A stretch of DNA of 64,000 nucleotides from Clostridium thermarum. GTDB lineage: Bacteria > Bacillota > Clostridia > Clostridiales > Clostridiaceae. Numbering within the stretch: the stretch's first letter is position 1; each line of letters begins with the position of its first letter. Below, one piece after another: positions 1 through 9,010 of the stretch. The notes beneath the pieces are model-generated. The model was not told the DNA's origin and made no database searches. It saw only the letters and a program-made list of their open reading frames with translations. The stretch spans positions 862,501 to 926,500 of the forward strand of contig NZ_CP040924.1 of NCBI RefSeq assembly GCF_006351925.1, given 5' to 3'. Made by a program: the position numbers and the translations under genes.

Positions 1-1736
1 TGTATAAGACCATAGCTGAGGGAAAAAGAATATTTGTACAGGCACCAACGGGAATAGGGAAAACTGTTTCCACAATCTTCCCTGCGGTAAAGTCAATGGC
101 AGAAGGCCATGTATCCAAAATATTTTATTTAACTGCAAAGACCATAACCAGGCAGGTGGCAGAGGAAGCTGTGAAGAAGATGAGGGATGGGCAATTGGCG
201 CTTAAGACTGTGACCTTGACAGCAAAGGAGAAAATATGCTTCAGTAAGGGATCAGTCTGCAATCCGGAACAGTGCATCTATGCAAAAGGACACTTTGACA
301 GGGTCAACGATGCTATCGAAGATATAATTACAGCTGAAGATGAATTGACCAGAGAAAAGATAGAAAGTTACGCCCTTAAGCACAAAATTTGTCCCTTCGA
401 ATTTTCTTTGGATTTAACCTTGTGGTGTGACTGCGTTATTTGCGACTATAATTATGTCTTTGATCCAAGAGTGAGTTTAAAAAGATTTTTTGAGACTAAA
501 GGGGATTATGCTTTTTTGATTGATGAAGCTCATAATTTAGTGGATAGAGCCAGAGAGATGTATTCTGCCAAACTTTCCAAGTCCCCCTTTCTAAAATTGA
601 AAAAAATAATGAAGGAAGTTGAAGGGAGTATTTCAAGGACTTTAGGGAAACTTAATACTTATATGCTTTCTTTAAAAAAGTCCTTGGATAGAGAAGGGTT
701 TTTGGTTCAAAAGGACCTGCCTGAGGATATGTATCCGCTTTTAAGAAAACTTGTTAAGGTGTCAGAAGACTGGCTAGCAGCCAATGAAGGAAAGGAAGGC
801 CACGAAGACCTGCTTCAACTGTACTTTGATGTGTTGGCCTTTATAAGGGTTTGGGAACTATATGATGATAACTATCTTACCTACGTAGAGGATAGTGGTA
901 ATGATGTCACAATAAAGCTCTTCTGTATGCATCCGGGAAAACTCATAAATGAGCATCTGGACAAAGGAAGGGCAGCAGTGTTATTTTCTGCAACACTGAC
1001 TCCTATGTCATATTTCAAGGACATACTTGGAGGGAAGGAAAATGACTATGTAATAAAACTTCCTTCGCCCTTTCCACAGGAAAATCAGTGCCTGCTGATC
1101 GCCGATACAGTTTCCACCAGGTATAGACATCGTGAGAACACCTTTGATATTATAGTTGAATACGTATTTAGGATGATAAAAGCCAAGCTGGGGAATTATA
1201 TGATTTTCTTTCCTTCATACAAATATATGACAGATACCTTCAACCGTTTTGTTCAAAAATATAGTGACATAAAGGTTATAATGCAACAAGGTGAGATGGA
1301 TGAGAATGAACGAGATGAATTCCTTAAGGCCTTTTCAGACAATCCCCAGGAAAGCTTAGTCGCCTTCGTAGTTTTAGGAGGTATTTTTTCAGAAGGCATA
1401 GATTTAAAGGGCGACAGACTGATAGGTACCGCTATAGTAGGTGTAGGGCTTCCGCAGCTCTGCTTAGAAAGAAATATTATCAAGGACTATTTTGATGAAG
1501 TCAATGATATGGGCTATGATTATGCTTATACCTATCCTGGCATGAACAAGGTACTCCAAGCAGCCGGGAGGGTAATCAGATCAGCAGAGGACAGAGGGGT
1601 CGTCCTGTTGATAGATGACCGATTTACATCTTACCAATACAGGCCGCTTTTTCCTGAACATTGGAAACACGCCAGAATAGTAAGAAATACTGAAAATTTT
1701 GCGTTGATGCTGAAAGAGTTTTGGGAGGTTGAATGA
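1..1736 (+). CDS. DinG/XPD-like Fe-S DNA helicase, 5' truncated by window edge
   Basis: Superfamily 2 ATP-dependent DNA helicase of the XPD/Rad3/DinG group. The frame is already open at base 3 and the Walker A motif APTGIGKT is encoded at 45-65, so the true start lies upstream of the window. The Walker B box reads IDEAHNL near 522. Four cysteines, at residues 48, 55, 60 and 99 counted from the ATG at 96, have the order expected for the XPD-type 4Fe-4S cluster inserted in helicase domain 1. The helicase C-terminal domain follows, with SATLTPMSYF and the motif VI sequence QAAGRVIRS near the end. Clostridial homologues act in DNA repair or unwinding, but the exact substrate is unknown. A polysaccharide deacetylase follows after 36 bases, so the two may share a transcript. 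Confidence 0.9.
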   Translation, partial: YKTIAEGKRIFVQAPTGIGKTVSTIFPAVKSMAEGHVSKIFYLTAKTITRQVAEEAVKKMRDGQLALKTVTLTAKEKICFSKGSVCNPEQCIYAKGHFDRVNDAIEDIITAEDELTREKIESYALKHKICPFEFSLDLTLWCDCVICDYNYVFDPRVSLKRFFETKGDYAFLIDEAHNLVDRAREMYSAKLSKSPFLKLKKIMKEVEGSISRTLGKLNTYMLSLKKSLDREGFLVQKDLPEDMYPLLRKLVKVSEDWLAANEGKEGHEDLLQLYFDVLAFIRVWELYDDNYLTYVEDSGNDVTIKLFCMHPGKLINEHLDKGRAAVLFSATLTPMSYFKDILGGKENDYVIKLPSPFPQENQCLLIADTVSTRYRHRENTFDIIVEYVFRMIKAKLGNYMIFFPSYKYMTDTFNRFVQKYSDIKVIMQQGEMDENERDEFLKAFSDNPQESLVAFVVLGGIFSEGIDLKGDRLIGTAIVGVGLPQLCLERNIIKDYFDEVNDMGYDYAYTYPGMNKVLQAAGRVIRSAEDRGVVLLIDDRFTSYQYRPLFPEHWKHARIVRNTENFALMLKEFWEVE

Positions 1737-1772
1737 TTAATATAAAGCTTTGCAGTAACTTGGGAGGTCAAG

Positions 1773-2531
1773 ATGAAAGCTAAGGGTTTTAAAGCAGTAT
1801 TTGCCAGAATAGTGTCAGTGTTTTTGACAGTTCAATTATTTAATATAGGAGTATTTGCAAAAGAGGATGATGTTACCCAAAAGCCAGATTCTGCAAATAA
1901 GGAAGAAAAAGTAGTGTATTTAACCTTTGACGATGGTCCGATACCGGGAATTACAGATAAAATCCTTGATGTGCTTGCAGAGCATGAAGTAAAGGCCACC
2001 TTTTTTATAGTAGGTAAAGAAGTGATTGGAAGAGAAAGTGAACTTAGAAAAATCTATGAGAAAGGGCACAGTATAGGCTTGCACACCTACAGCCATAAAT
2101 TTTCAAAGATCTACAAAAATGATGAAGCCTTTATAGAAGAGATGGATCAAACGGGGGAACTGGTTGAGAAACTCTTAAACTATAAGGCACAGGCCATAAG
2201 GTTTCCGGGAGGCAGTGACAAAATTCTTTCCTATGAACTACTGGATAAACTCCATGACAGTGGCTACAGAATATATGATTGGAATGCAGATTTAGGTGAT
2301 GGAGTAAATGGAGCAGCTTCTGTTGAGAAGTTAATTAATAATGCAAAAAAGATAAAGGGTGACAAAAATAATGTTTTTTTATTGGCACATTGTAACTCCA
2401 ACAATAAAAACACCTTGAAGGCACTGCCTTACATTATCCAATATTACAAATCCGCCGGCTATACTTTTAAGCCTATAGAAAAGGATACAAAAGAATATTA
2501 CTATAAAATCAAAAAAAGACGAGTTGATTAG
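1773..2531 (+). CDS. Secreted polysaccharide deacetylase (NodB/CE4)
   Basis: Predicted exported peptidoglycan or chitooligosaccharide deacetylase of carbohydrate esterase family 4. A signal peptide covers about residues 1-29. The NodB domain then shows all five motifs: TFDDGP at 51-56 (catalytic base D53, metal ligand D54), HTYSH at 103-107 (metal ligands H103 and H107), RFPGG at 143-147, DWNADLGDG near 169, and LLAH with H206. At 252 residues it is a typical single-domain PdaA-like enzyme. The start follows GGGAGG with good spacing. The family hydrolyses N-acetyl groups from cell-wall glycans in a metal-dependent way. Which wall polymer is used, and whether this is the spore-cortex PdaA, cannot be decided from sequence alone. 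Confidence 0.9.
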   Translation: MKAKGFKAVFARIVSVFLTVQLFNIGVFAKEDDVTQKPDSANKEEKVVYLTFDDGPIPGITDKILDVLAEHEVKATFFIVGKEVIGRESELRKIYEKGHSIGLHTYSHKFSKIYKNDEAFIEEMDQTGELVEKLLNYKAQAIRFPGGSDKILSYELLDKLHDSGYRIYDWNADLGDGVNGAASVEKLINNAKKIKGDKNNVFLLAHCNSNNKNTLKALPYIIQYYKSAGYTFKPIEKDTKEYYYKIKKRRVD

Positions 2532-2542
2532 GATGATGAACG

Positions 2543-2852
2543 ATGAAAAAATTAGATAGAGATTTTTACAGCAGAGACACCTTGGTAGTGGCTCAAGAAC
2601 TGCTTGGAAAATATCTTGTCAGAAGACTTGGAGATTGTCTTCTTATAGGTAAGATAGTTGAGGTAGAAGCTTATATGGGGGAAAAGGATAAGGCAGCCCA
2701 CTCCTTTGGCGGGCGAAGAACTGCCAGAAATGATGTTATGTATGGAGAAGCTGGTCATATATACGTATATTTTAATCGATTATGCAGAAGAAGCACGATT
2801 TTATCCTTGGAGATTTTATATAAAAGGCAATCCATATGTATCAAAACTTTAA
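2543..2852 (+). pseudogene. mpg: 3-methyladenine DNA glycosylase remnant with internal deletion
   Basis: Residues 1-77 match the N-terminal part of AAG/Mpg glycosylases, including the catalytic-glutamate region VEVEAYMGEKDKAAHS and the ARNDVMYGEAGHIYVYF stretch. The reading frame then leaves the family. In the next frame, from 2775, the DNA encodes IDYAEEARFYPWRFYIKGN and YVSKL and stops at 2850-2852, which is the authentic C-terminus of the family. About 100 internal residues are missing and the two ends are joined out of frame. The family is normally about 200 residues long. It excises alkylated purines. This copy should be inactive because the core of the fold is gone. The ATG follows GATGAACG without a strong ribosome binding site. 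Confidence 0.88.
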
Positions 2853-2903
2853 TCTCTTGTTGAGGGTATGGTGACCTTGTAAAAAATAATTGATAAAACA
2901 GTT

Positions 2904-2945
2904 AAAGTATGTAATCAACCTGACAGTTATTGCATACTTTTCTTT
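2904..2945 (+). terminator. Hairpin terminator
   Basis: Arms AAAGTATG and CATACTTT, followed by TCTTT. It lies after the glycosylase remnant and before the next gene. Confidence 0.6.
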
Positions 2946-3031
2946 ATAGGACACTTCATATATAATATATGAAGGAGATGACAATTAAATCTTTTAATGA
3001 AAGGTTAAGAATTATCAAAGGGGGAAAAGGT

Positions 3032-3565
3032 ATGGACAAAAGCTACATAATAATTGGCTTGATTTTATTAGCGGTGATACTTTTAGTAATATCCTTATTT
3101 AAAAAAGCCGTAAAGCTGGCAATATTTATCTTATTGGTTATTGTAGGAATTGGACTAGTAGATATATTTGTATATGGGGTATCACCTATAGATGAATTTA
3201 ATGCTTATGTCACTAATTTTAAGTATGGCAAAAGTATCGCCGGGTTAACTGGCAAGATTAGCACTTCTGTTGGAAATATTAAAGAAGTATTGGAAACAAA
3301 TAAGCTGAATGAAGAGGCTGTAGATACACTAAAGCAGGAAAACAAAAATCTGCATAGTTACAGAGAAGAGTTAAAGCAGTTGGAACATAGCAGTAAACTG
3401 GATGGGTTTCACAGTGCTTACACCGGTTATCTGGATACAATAATTTCTATTTCAGATTCTACTGTGAAATTATCTTCCGCTAAAAATGGCACTATTGATA
3501 ATGTTCAAGACTTGCTTGATAAGATAAAGGGAGCTGTCAATAATCTAACCGCTTTAAAGCGTTAA
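3032..3565 (+). CDS. Hypothetical membrane protein with extracytoplasmic helical domain
   Basis: No family recognised. The ATG at 3032 is preferred over an upstream in-frame ATG at 2969 because AAAGGGGGAAAAGG sits directly before it; this gives 177 residues. Two hydrophobic segments (about residues 6-24 and 27-50) form a hairpin or anchor. The remaining 125 residues are charged and look helical, with possible coiled coil around NEEAVDTLKQENKNLHS. The gene stands alone between a terminator and an AT-rich gap before asnA. A structural or envelope role is only a guess. Confidence 0.7.
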   Translation: MDKSYIIIGLILLAVILLVISLFKKAVKLAIFILLVIVGIGLVDIFVYGVSPIDEFNAYVTNFKYGKSIAGLTGKISTSVGNIKEVLETNKLNEEAVDTLKQENKNLHSYREELKQLEHSSKLDGFHSAYTGYLDTIISISDSTVKLSSAKNGTIDNVQDLLDKIKGAVNNLTALKR

Positions 3566-3719
3566 TGATTACCAAAGTGGTTACATTTGTTAATAAATGT
3601 TGATAGATAGTAATTAAATTTGAAAAAATATTATAATTATAATAAAATATTAGTGATTTTGTTGATAGTTAGATATATAATAATATTTATAATTAATAAG
3701 TGTGATAGGGGGACTAGAA

Positions 3720-4736
3720 TTGCAGCTAAAAAAGACATATACGATTCCAGAAGACTACAAAAATATCTTTGGTCTAAAGGAGACAGAAAGGGGTATAAAG
3801 CAAGTTAAGGATTTTTTTGAAAGAGAATTAGCTAAAGAATTAAATTTACTGAGAGTATCCGCACCATTATTTGTTAAGAGAAGTACCGGTATAAATGATA
3901 ATCTGAATGGAGTAGAGAGACCTGTTAGCTTCGATGCATTGGACGCTGAGGGAGACTTTGAAATAGTTCAATCTTTGGCAAAGTGGAAGAGAATGGCCTT
4001 ATATAGATATGGTTTTGAACCGGGAGAAGGCCTATACACTGACATGAATGCCATTAGAAGGGACGAAGTGCTGGATAATATTCATTCCATATATGTAGAT
4101 CAGTGGGATTGGGAAAAGGTAATTAACAAAGAAGATAGAAATTTGGAGACCTTAAAGTCTACCGTAAGAAAGATATACAGTGTTTTCAAACAAACAGAAA
4201 GCTATGTAAACTCACTATATCCTGAAATTGAAAAGATCTTACCGGAGGACATATATTTTATTACTTCTCAAGAGCTAGAGGATATGTATCCTAAAATGAC
4301 TCCAAAGGAAAGAGAAAATATAATCAGCAAGGAAAAGGGCGCAGTTTTTGTTATGCAAATAGGTGATAAGCTAAAGTCAGGAGAAAAGCATGACGGTCGT
4401 TCACCGGATTATGACGATTGGAAGCTTAATGGAGACATACTATTCTGGTACCCTGTATTGGGAATAGCTTTAGAGTTGTCATCTATGGGGATCAGAGTTG
4501 ATGAAGAAGCCCTTAATTATCAACTTGAAGTTAGTGGCTGCCAAGATAGAAAAGAGTTGGAATTCCACAGACGTCTATTAAATGGAGAACTTCCATATAC
4601 TATGGGCGGAGGAATAGGACAGTCCAGAATATGCATGTACTTCCTGAGAAAAGCCCACATCGGTGAAGTTCAGTCCTCAGTATGGCCTGATGAAATGGTG
4701 GACTTCTATAGGAAGAATAACATAATACTACTTTAA
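3720..4736 (+). CDS. asnA: Aspartate--ammonia ligase (asparagine synthetase A)
   Basis: Makes asparagine from aspartate, ammonia and ATP in the cytoplasm. It is similar to AsnA throughout its length, with family blocks [61 protein letters not shown] and GGGIGQSR. It is a class II aminoacyl-tRNA-synthetase-like fold, and about 338 residues is close to the family's usual 330. The start is taken as TTG 3720, because GATAGGGGGA is 7 bases upstream; an in-frame GTG at 3702 overlaps that Shine-Dalgarno sequence. No T-box leader is visible in the 135 AT-rich bases upstream. An inverted-repeat unit follows the stop. Confidence 0.95.
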   Translation: MQLKKTYTIPEDYKNIFGLKETERGIKQVKDFFERELAKELNLLRVSAPLFVKRSTGINDNLNGVERPVSFDALDAEGDFEIVQSLAKWKRMALYRYGFEPGEGLYTDMNAIRRDEVLDNIHSIYVDQWDWEKVINKEDRNLETLKSTVRKIYSVFKQTESYVNSLYPEIEKILPEDIYFITSQELEDMYPKMTPKERENIISKEKGAVFVMQIGDKLKSGEKHDGRSPDYDDWKLNGDILFWYPVLGIALELSSMGIRVDEEALNYQLEVSGCQDRKELEFHRRLLNGELPYTMGGGIGQSRICMYFLRKAHIGEVQSSVWPDEMVDFYRKNNIILL

Positions 4737-4738
4737 GT

Positions 4739-4876
4739 TAATGAGTAATGAGCAATGAGTAATAAATAGTTATGTAAGGAATTCAGCGGAGCTGAATTCC
4801 TTACCTTTTAAATAAGATTTTTCGTAGTGAAACGATGAAAAATTCACCATAATTACTAATTGCTCAATACTAATTA
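4739..4876. repeat. MITE-like inverted-repeat unit
   Basis: Outer arms 4739-4764 and 4851-4876 are inverted copies matching at 22 of 26 bases (TAATGAGTAATGAGCAATGA against AATACTAATTA and so on). A perfect 14-bp palindrome (arms 4774-4787 and 4791-4804, GTAAGGAATTCAGC) lies inside. No coding capacity. It may also stop transcription between the convergent asnA and ispF genes. Confidence 0.55.
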
Positions 4877-4887
4877 GTAATTATAGA

Positions 4888-4914
4888 AAAAAATGCGTTT
4901 TACGCAGTTTTTTC
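4888..4914 (-). terminator. Terminator overlapping the end of ispF
   Basis: On the minus strand, arms AAAAAACTGCGT and ATGCGTTTTTTT-like sequence pair around TAAA with one mismatch and run into a T tract. The ispF stop codon lies inside the hairpin. Confidence 0.6.
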
Positions 4915-5376
4915 TATCAAGCATATGCTTTGCGCAGAAATGCCTTCACCGGAGCCGGTAAAGCCCAGGCCTTCCTCTGTAGTGGCCTTTATGCTGATCC
5001 TGTCAATATCCAGCCCTAGTGTTTCAGCTATGTTTTGACGCATACTGGGGATGTGTGGGGCCATCTTTGGCTTTTGGGCAATAATTGTGGCATCTATATT
5101 TACTACAGAGTAACCTTTGTCCTTAAGTAACTCCCCAACATCTTTAAGCAATAAAAGGCTGGAAGCGCCTTTATATTTTACATCCGTATCTGGAAAGTGC
5201 TTTCCTATATCCCCCAAGGCAGCAGCTCCCAGCAGACTATCCATAACAGCATGTAGAAGTACATCGGCGTCAGAGTGCCCTAAAAGTCCTTTTTCATATG
5301 GAATATCAACACCGCCTATTATTAGTTTTCTATCTTCCACTAACCGATGTACATCATAGCCCATACCGATTCTCAT
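4900..5376 (-). CDS. ispF: 2-C-methyl-D-erythritol 2,4-cyclodiphosphate synthase
   Basis: Cyclises CDP-methylerythritol 2-phosphate to ME-cPP in the MEP route to isoprenoids, in the cytoplasm as a homotrimer. The family signature runs from the start: [11 protein letters not shown] (zinc ligands D and H), [19 protein letters not shown] (with the conserved H), [23 protein letters not shown] and the late [15 protein letters not shown]. At 158 residues it has the usual length. The ATG at 5376 is chosen because AGGAGG lies 8 bases upstream; an upstream in-frame extension lacks family similarity. The gene is convergent with asnA and appears monocistronic, being preceded by its neighbour's terminator. 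Confidence 0.97.
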   Translation of the reverse strand: MRIGMGYDVHRLVEDRKLIIGGVDIPYEKGLLGHSDADVLLHAVMDSLLGAAALGDIGKHFPDTDVKYKGASSLLLLKDVGELLKDKGYSVVNIDATIIAQKPKMAPHIPSMRQNIAETLGLDIDRISIKATTEEGLGFTGSGEGISAQSICLIEKTA

Positions 5377-5440
5377 TTTATCATTGCCTCCTATAATGTG
5401 ATTTTGTTTTATTATAACATACAATGTGGTAATTTACGTG

Positions 5441-5473
5441 AAAAAAATTAGGCCCATATTGAAACAGGGCCTA
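5441..5473 (-). terminator. Hairpin terminator
   Basis: On the minus strand TAGGCCC and GGGCCTA pair and are followed by ATTTTTTT. It separates the small gene at 5503 from ispF. Confidence 0.75.
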
Positions 5474-5502
5474 GAGGAACTAAATATTTAGAGGGTTAAC
5501 GT

Positions 5503-5676
5503 TTACATTGTTTTCTTAAAATTATAAACACCATTTTCCGGTTTACTATTAGAGGAGAAGGTGAACATGTTTTTTAATTTATTATAAAATGATCTAACCA
5601 TACCGACATTTTGTGTTTTAGGACTACTTTTCTGTGTTCTGCTATTGAAGTCTACATATATTACCTTATTATTCAT
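5503..5676 (-). CDS. Small hypothetical basic protein (57 aa)
   Basis: No family recognised. The frame begins MNNKVIYVDFNSRTQ and is rich in Lys, Ser and Asn, with no transmembrane segment. It is supported as a gene by an AAAGGAG Shine-Dalgarno sequence 7-8 bases before the ATG at 5676 and by a hairpin with a T tract directly downstream of the stop. The N-terminal IYVDFNSRTQ segment resembles the start of several short clostridial proteins of unknown role. No function is proposed. Confidence 0.6.
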   Translation of the reverse strand: MNNKVIYVDFNSRTQKSSPKTQNVGMVRSFYNKLKNMFTFSSNSKPENGVYNFKKTM

Positions 5677-5881
5677 ATAAGACACTCCTTTGATATTAGT
5701 AGTCAGCTTATGTATTTCACCAAATTACAGAATATTCTGTCTATACTTATATAATAGCATAAAAACCGTATATTGTTAAGTGTATTATATGAAAAATTAC
5801 GTATACAGCAGATATAAAATAAATATATAATTAATATACATATATGGACTTTAATAAGTACCAATGGATGGAGGGATCATT

Positions 5882-6529
5882 ATGAGACGAAGGACCTTTG
5901 GCATACTATTGATATTAATCGGATGTATCATCATTGGTATGGCATTTTATATAAGCTATATGGGAGAAAGAAAACAAAAAGAGCTGCTTGCAGAATATGA
6001 AAGAGTGCTCTATAAAATTGGACAAGATACTATGGAGGATAATGGCGCTGCTTCTTCCGGAGATGAAAGAGATGCTGTAGCTGTTGATAATAACCTAGAG
6101 AATAATCCGGAGGAAGTAAAATCAGCAGGGGAAAATAATAAGGCTATTGCCATATTAGAAATTCCGAGAATTGAATTAACGGTGGCCGTAGTCCAAGGCA
6201 CTGAGCCTAAAGATCTAAAATATGCGGTGGGTCACTTTGAAAATACAGCCATGCCTGGAGAAAATGGAAATTTCTGTGTAGCTGGTCATAGAAGTTATAC
6301 TTACAGTGAGTATTTTAATAGGCTGGATGAATTAGAAAAAGGGGACAAGATTATAGCTAAGACGGAAAAAGGTACCTTTGAATACGAGGTATATGAAAAG
6401 ACGGTAGTTGAGCCAACAGAAGTAGCCGTATTAGAGCCAACCAAGGAGGCGACCATAACCCTGGTAACCTGCACTCCCATTAGAGTAGCAACCCATAGAT
6501 TGATAATCAAAGGGAGATTGATGCAATAG
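5882..6529 (+). CDS. Class D-type sortase
   Basis: Membrane-anchored cysteine transpeptidase of the sortase family, which joins proteins with a C-terminal sorting signal to the cell wall or to pilins. An N-terminal transmembrane helix covers about residues 7-26, followed by an acidic linker (to about 85). The beta-barrel domain contains catalytic H136 (VAGHRSYT), C197 (LVTCTP) and R206 (ATHRLIIKG). Lack of a C-terminal membrane helix and the TLVTCTP motif suit class D. The ATG at 5882 is chosen behind GGAGGG. No LPXTG-like substrate is encoded nearby, so its targets lie elsewhere in the genome. Confidence 0.9.
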   Translation: MRRRTFGILLILIGCIIIGMAFYISYMGERKQKELLAEYERVLYKIGQDTMEDNGAASSGDERDAVAVDNNLENNPEEVKSAGENNKAIAILEIPRIELTVAVVQGTEPKDLKYAVGHFENTAMPGENGNFCVAGHRSYTYSEYFNRLDELEKGDKIIAKTEKGTFEYEVYEKTVVEPTEVAVLEPTKEATITLVTCTPIRVATHRLIIKGRLMQ

Positions 6530-6547
6530 ACGGGGCTTTAAACAAAA

Positions 6548-6827
6548 TTATACACAAGTTATCAACAACACTGTGGAAAATGTAGATAACATGTAAGTGA
6601 TAAGAAAATTTCTGAATAAATTAAATGAATTCATTAAAGGAAATTAATGGTATTGACAAATGATTAACAAGAAACTAACAAGTTTTACACAGCATACCTG
6701 TGGATAATGTGTATCATTTACATTTTTTATAGTTTTGTTAAACATATGAAATATAAAAGTGGTATAAAAAGTAATATGAAAGATTAATTACAATAATTAC
6801 CTGCTTTAAATTCACAAGTATTCCACA
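6548..6827. other. AT-rich gap with a cluster of DnaA-box-like 9-mers
   Basis: The 377-base gap 6530-6906 holds no gene. It contains a perfect DnaA box in reverse orientation (TGTGGATAA, 6699-6707) and near matches TTATACACA (6548), TTATCAACA (6559), TGTGGAAAA (6572), TTTTACACA (6683), TGTGTATCA (6708) and TATTCCACA (6819). No dnaA or dnaN lies in the window, so a replication origin is not claimed. Confidence 0.4.
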
Positions 6828-6906
6828 ATGGGTATGAATAAAGTTCAATACAACTGTACATAATTTCATCAGAATGAGTAAATAACTTACAAAGGAGAAC
6901 CATCTG

Positions 6907-7071
6907 ATGAAAAAAAGGTATACCAATTTAATACTTGTTATAGTTTCAGTGGTGTTATTTTTAGGAACAGTTGCAATTTGCTTTTACGGAGAGTACAACT
7001 ATAGAAAAAGTTATAAAAGTAATGTGAATAACGCTAAAGAGGTAAGGATTCAGCTTAAGGAAGTTTCATAA
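6907..7071 (+). CDS. Small single-pass membrane protein (54 aa)
   Basis: Short gene starting MKKRYTNLILVIVSVVLFLG, with one strongly hydrophobic helix (about residues 8-27) and then a basic tail of about 27 residues. No family recognised. AAAGGAG lies 9 bases before the ATG, and a clear hairpin terminator begins at the stop codon, which together support expression as a single-gene unit. The basic tail follows the helix, so topology is uncertain. No function is proposed. Confidence 0.6.
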   Translation: MKKRYTNLILVIVSVVLFLGTVAICFYGEYNYRKSYKSNVNNAKEVRIQLKEVS

Positions 7072-7100
7072 AGGGAAGTCAATGGAGGCTTCCCTTTATC
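7071..7100 (+). terminator. Hairpin terminator
   Basis: Arms AAGGGAAG and CTTCCCTT around TCAATGGAGG, ending in TTTATC. It closes the small gene at 6907. Confidence 0.7.
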
Positions 7101-7175
7101 ATTATTTCAATTTGTTTTATAATTTGCGGATTTATTTAAGGACAATTGGGAAATTTAATAAGGAGGTGATCGGAA

Positions 7176-7616
7176 TTGATAAAAAAAGTCTGGATAAGCT
7201 TACTGATATTGTGGGCGTTCAATGGCAAAGTAGCCACAGCAGCCAGTTTTGGAGTTATTGAAATTTTTGATATAAATAATGAAACAGTAGAAAAAATAAT
7301 ACCTGTAGATTACGAGGTTCAAAAACTCACGGAAAATTATATTTATGGAATAAGTGGATTGTATCCTAAGTTTAATCCAATACCTGACAGTGGATTTGCG
7401 GTAAAGGTACCTCTGGCACCAGCGGTTAGGGCAGAGGTTACCGGCAAAAAAATGAACATAGACCAAGTGATTATTATGTTCCCTGAAAATGAGAAACCAT
7501 TTTTGCTCATATTCGAGGAAGATGATAAACTGAGTTGTTTCAACTTTAAGGGAGATAAAGAGTTCTTGCTGGAAAGTCTGGAATATGAACCGAAAGTGAG
7601 GGTTGATACCGGCTAG
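7176..7616 (+). CDS. Secreted hypothetical protein
   Basis: No family recognised. The start is TTG 7176, behind an ideal AAGGAGGTGAT about 8 bases upstream. Residues 1-22 form a signal peptide ending near ATAA. The remaining 124 residues are mixed alpha/beta in composition with no repeats and a single cysteine. The gene overlaps the convergent rluF gene by four bases at their 3' ends. It may be an envelope or secreted protein; nothing more can be said. Confidence 0.75.
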   Translation: MIKKVWISLLILWAFNGKVATAASFGVIEIFDINNETVEKIIPVDYEVQKLTENYIYGISGLYPKFNPIPDSGFAVKVPLAPAVRAEVTGKKMNIDQVIIMFPENEKPFLLIFEEDDKLSCFNFKGDKEFLLESLEYEPKVRVDTG

Positions 7617-8395
7617 TCAAAATCAGAGAGAGTTGAACCTTCTTTGGTCTTGATTGAACCTGATATAAGTCTGTTTATTTCTTTAAGTTCTTCCTCTGTC
7701 AAATTACGCCACTTACCAATAGGAAGGTTCTCTAATTTTACATTCATAATTCTGACCCGCTTCAACTTAGTAACCCTGTAGCCAAATACCTCGCACATTC
7801 TTCGTATTTGTCTATTTAAGCCTTGAGTCAAAATAATTCTGAATACATATTTACCTTCTTGTTTCACCCAACACTTTTTAGTAACCGTTCCAAGAATTCT
7901 TACACCAGAGGCCATACCCTTGATAAATTCCGGAGTGATAGGTTTATCTACCGTTACTACGTATTCTTTTTCATGATTGTTGCCTGCTCTTAGTATTTTA
8001 TTTACTATGTCGCCGTCATTCGTAAGAAAGATAAGGCCTTCTGAGTCCTTATCTAAACGTCCGATAGGGAATATACGTACAGGATGCTTAATAAAATCTA
8101 CAATATTACCTTCAACCCTATGTTCTGTGGTACAAGTAATACCAACAGGCTTATTAAAGGCTATGTAGACCATCTTTCTTTTGACTGTTATTAATTTGCC
8201 ATCAACCCTTATTTGGTCCTTGGAACTTACTTTCATTCCCTGAACAGCCTTCTGGCTGTTTACCGTAACCCGCCCCTGCTCAATCAGGGCATCAGCTTCT
8301 CTCCTGGAGCAAAATCCACTTTCCCCCAAGAACTTATTTAAACGAATAAATTCACCCTTTTCAGCATGAACAATTATATCTTTTGATTTATTCAA
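7613..8395 (-). CDS. rluF: 23S rRNA pseudouridine(2604) synthase
   Basis: Isomerises uridine 2604 in 23S rRNA. An N-terminal S4 RNA-binding domain ([19 protein letters not shown]) is followed by the RsuA/RluF catalytic domain, with the catalytic aspartate in [10 protein letters not shown] and the late motif [18 protein letters not shown]. The match to E. coli RluF is close through [23 protein letters not shown] and KKCWVKQE, which favours RluF over RluB or RluE. A TTG start at 8395 is preferred because GAGGTG sits 6-8 bases before it; the in-frame GTG at 8404 is part of that Shine-Dalgarno sequence. The gene is convergent with the secreted-protein gene at 7176. Confidence 0.93.
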   Translation of the reverse strand: MNKSKDIIVHAEKGEFIRLNKFLGESGFCSRREADALIEQGRVTVNSQKAVQGMKVSSKDQIRVDGKLITVKRKMVYIAFNKPVGITCTTEHRVEGNIVDFIKHPVRIFPIGRLDKDSEGLIFLTNDGDIVNKILRAGNNHEKEYVVTVDKPITPEFIKGMASGVRILGTVTKKCWVKQEGKYVFRIILTQGLNRQIRRMCEVFGYRVTKLKRVRIMNVKLENLPIGKWRNLTEEELKEINRLISGSIKTKEGSTLSDFD

Positions 8396-8634
8396 TATTT
8401 TCACCTCATGAAGACAATTTACTTTTAACTTTCATATGAATAGATTTTATGGTCTTTTCTATAAAATTATACAATAAACATAGTGGGATTGTAATACTTA
8501 ATTCGTTATAGAAATAAATCTGGAAGTTTGATAATCTACATATTGAATTATACTATAAGAAAGAATATAATTAATTTATACCTTGTAGGGGTATTTGTAT
8601 GAGTTTTAAACAACTTTATTAAGGAGGAAATATA

Positions 8635-8862
8635 ATGCAGGAAGTAATAGTATACACATCAAACTCTTGTCCGTATTGCGTTGCTGTAAAGGACTATCTA
8701 AAGCAGAAGGGCGTTTCTTACGAAGAGAGGAATGTTACAAAGCCTGAATATAGAAAAGAATTGATGGCATTAGGATTTATGAGTGTACCTGTAATAAAAA
8801 TAGATGAGGATATTGTTAAAGGCTTTGATATTAAGGCCATAGATAATCTACTTGGACTATAA
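8635..8862 (+). CDS. Glutaredoxin-like protein (NrdH/GrxC type)
   Basis: Small thioredoxin-fold thiol-disulfide oxidoreductase of 75 residues. The CPYC redox motif is at residues 13-16 after a VIVYTS strand, the cis-proline is in SVPVI, and the C-terminal GFD segment (VKGFDIKAI) matches the family. AAGGAGG is well placed before the ATG. Such proteins pass electrons to ribonucleotide reductase or other partners; none is encoded nearby, so the partner is unknown. Confidence 0.9.
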   Translation: MQEVIVYTSNSCPYCVAVKDYLKQKGVSYEERNVTKPEYRKELMALGFMSVPVIKIDEDIVKGFDIKAIDNLLGL

Positions 8863-8920
8863 GACACAATGGGGAACTAAATGGGATATTGCAAAACATA
8901 AGGAAATGACGGAACAAGTT

Positions 8921-8986
8921 TAATTGACAATGGACAATTGCCCATTGTCAATTATAAACTATAACATTGCATTGTGACGCAATGTT
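8921..8986. repeat. Two adjacent perfect inverted repeats
   Basis: Arms 8921-8933 and 8942-8954 (TAATTGACAATGG and its complement) and then 8963-8970 and 8979-8986 (AACATTGC and its complement). Neither is followed by a good T tract. The first is of the type of interspersed palindrome often seen between clostridial genes. The pair separates the convergent glutaredoxin and hybrid anti-sigma genes. Confidence 0.6.
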
Positions 8987-9010
8987 CTAGCTTAGTGCAG
9001 CAGTCCGTTT

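Noticed and set aside
3566..3719. T-box leader for asnA
   Set aside because: No T-box consensus, specifier stem or terminator is visible.
3620..3808. Short open frame before and across the asnA start
   Set aside because: No ribosome binding site, AT-driven composition, and it overlaps asnA in another frame.
6530..6906. Chromosomal replication origin
   Set aside because: DnaA-box-like sites are present but dnaA, dnaN, rpmH and other origin-linked genes are absent.
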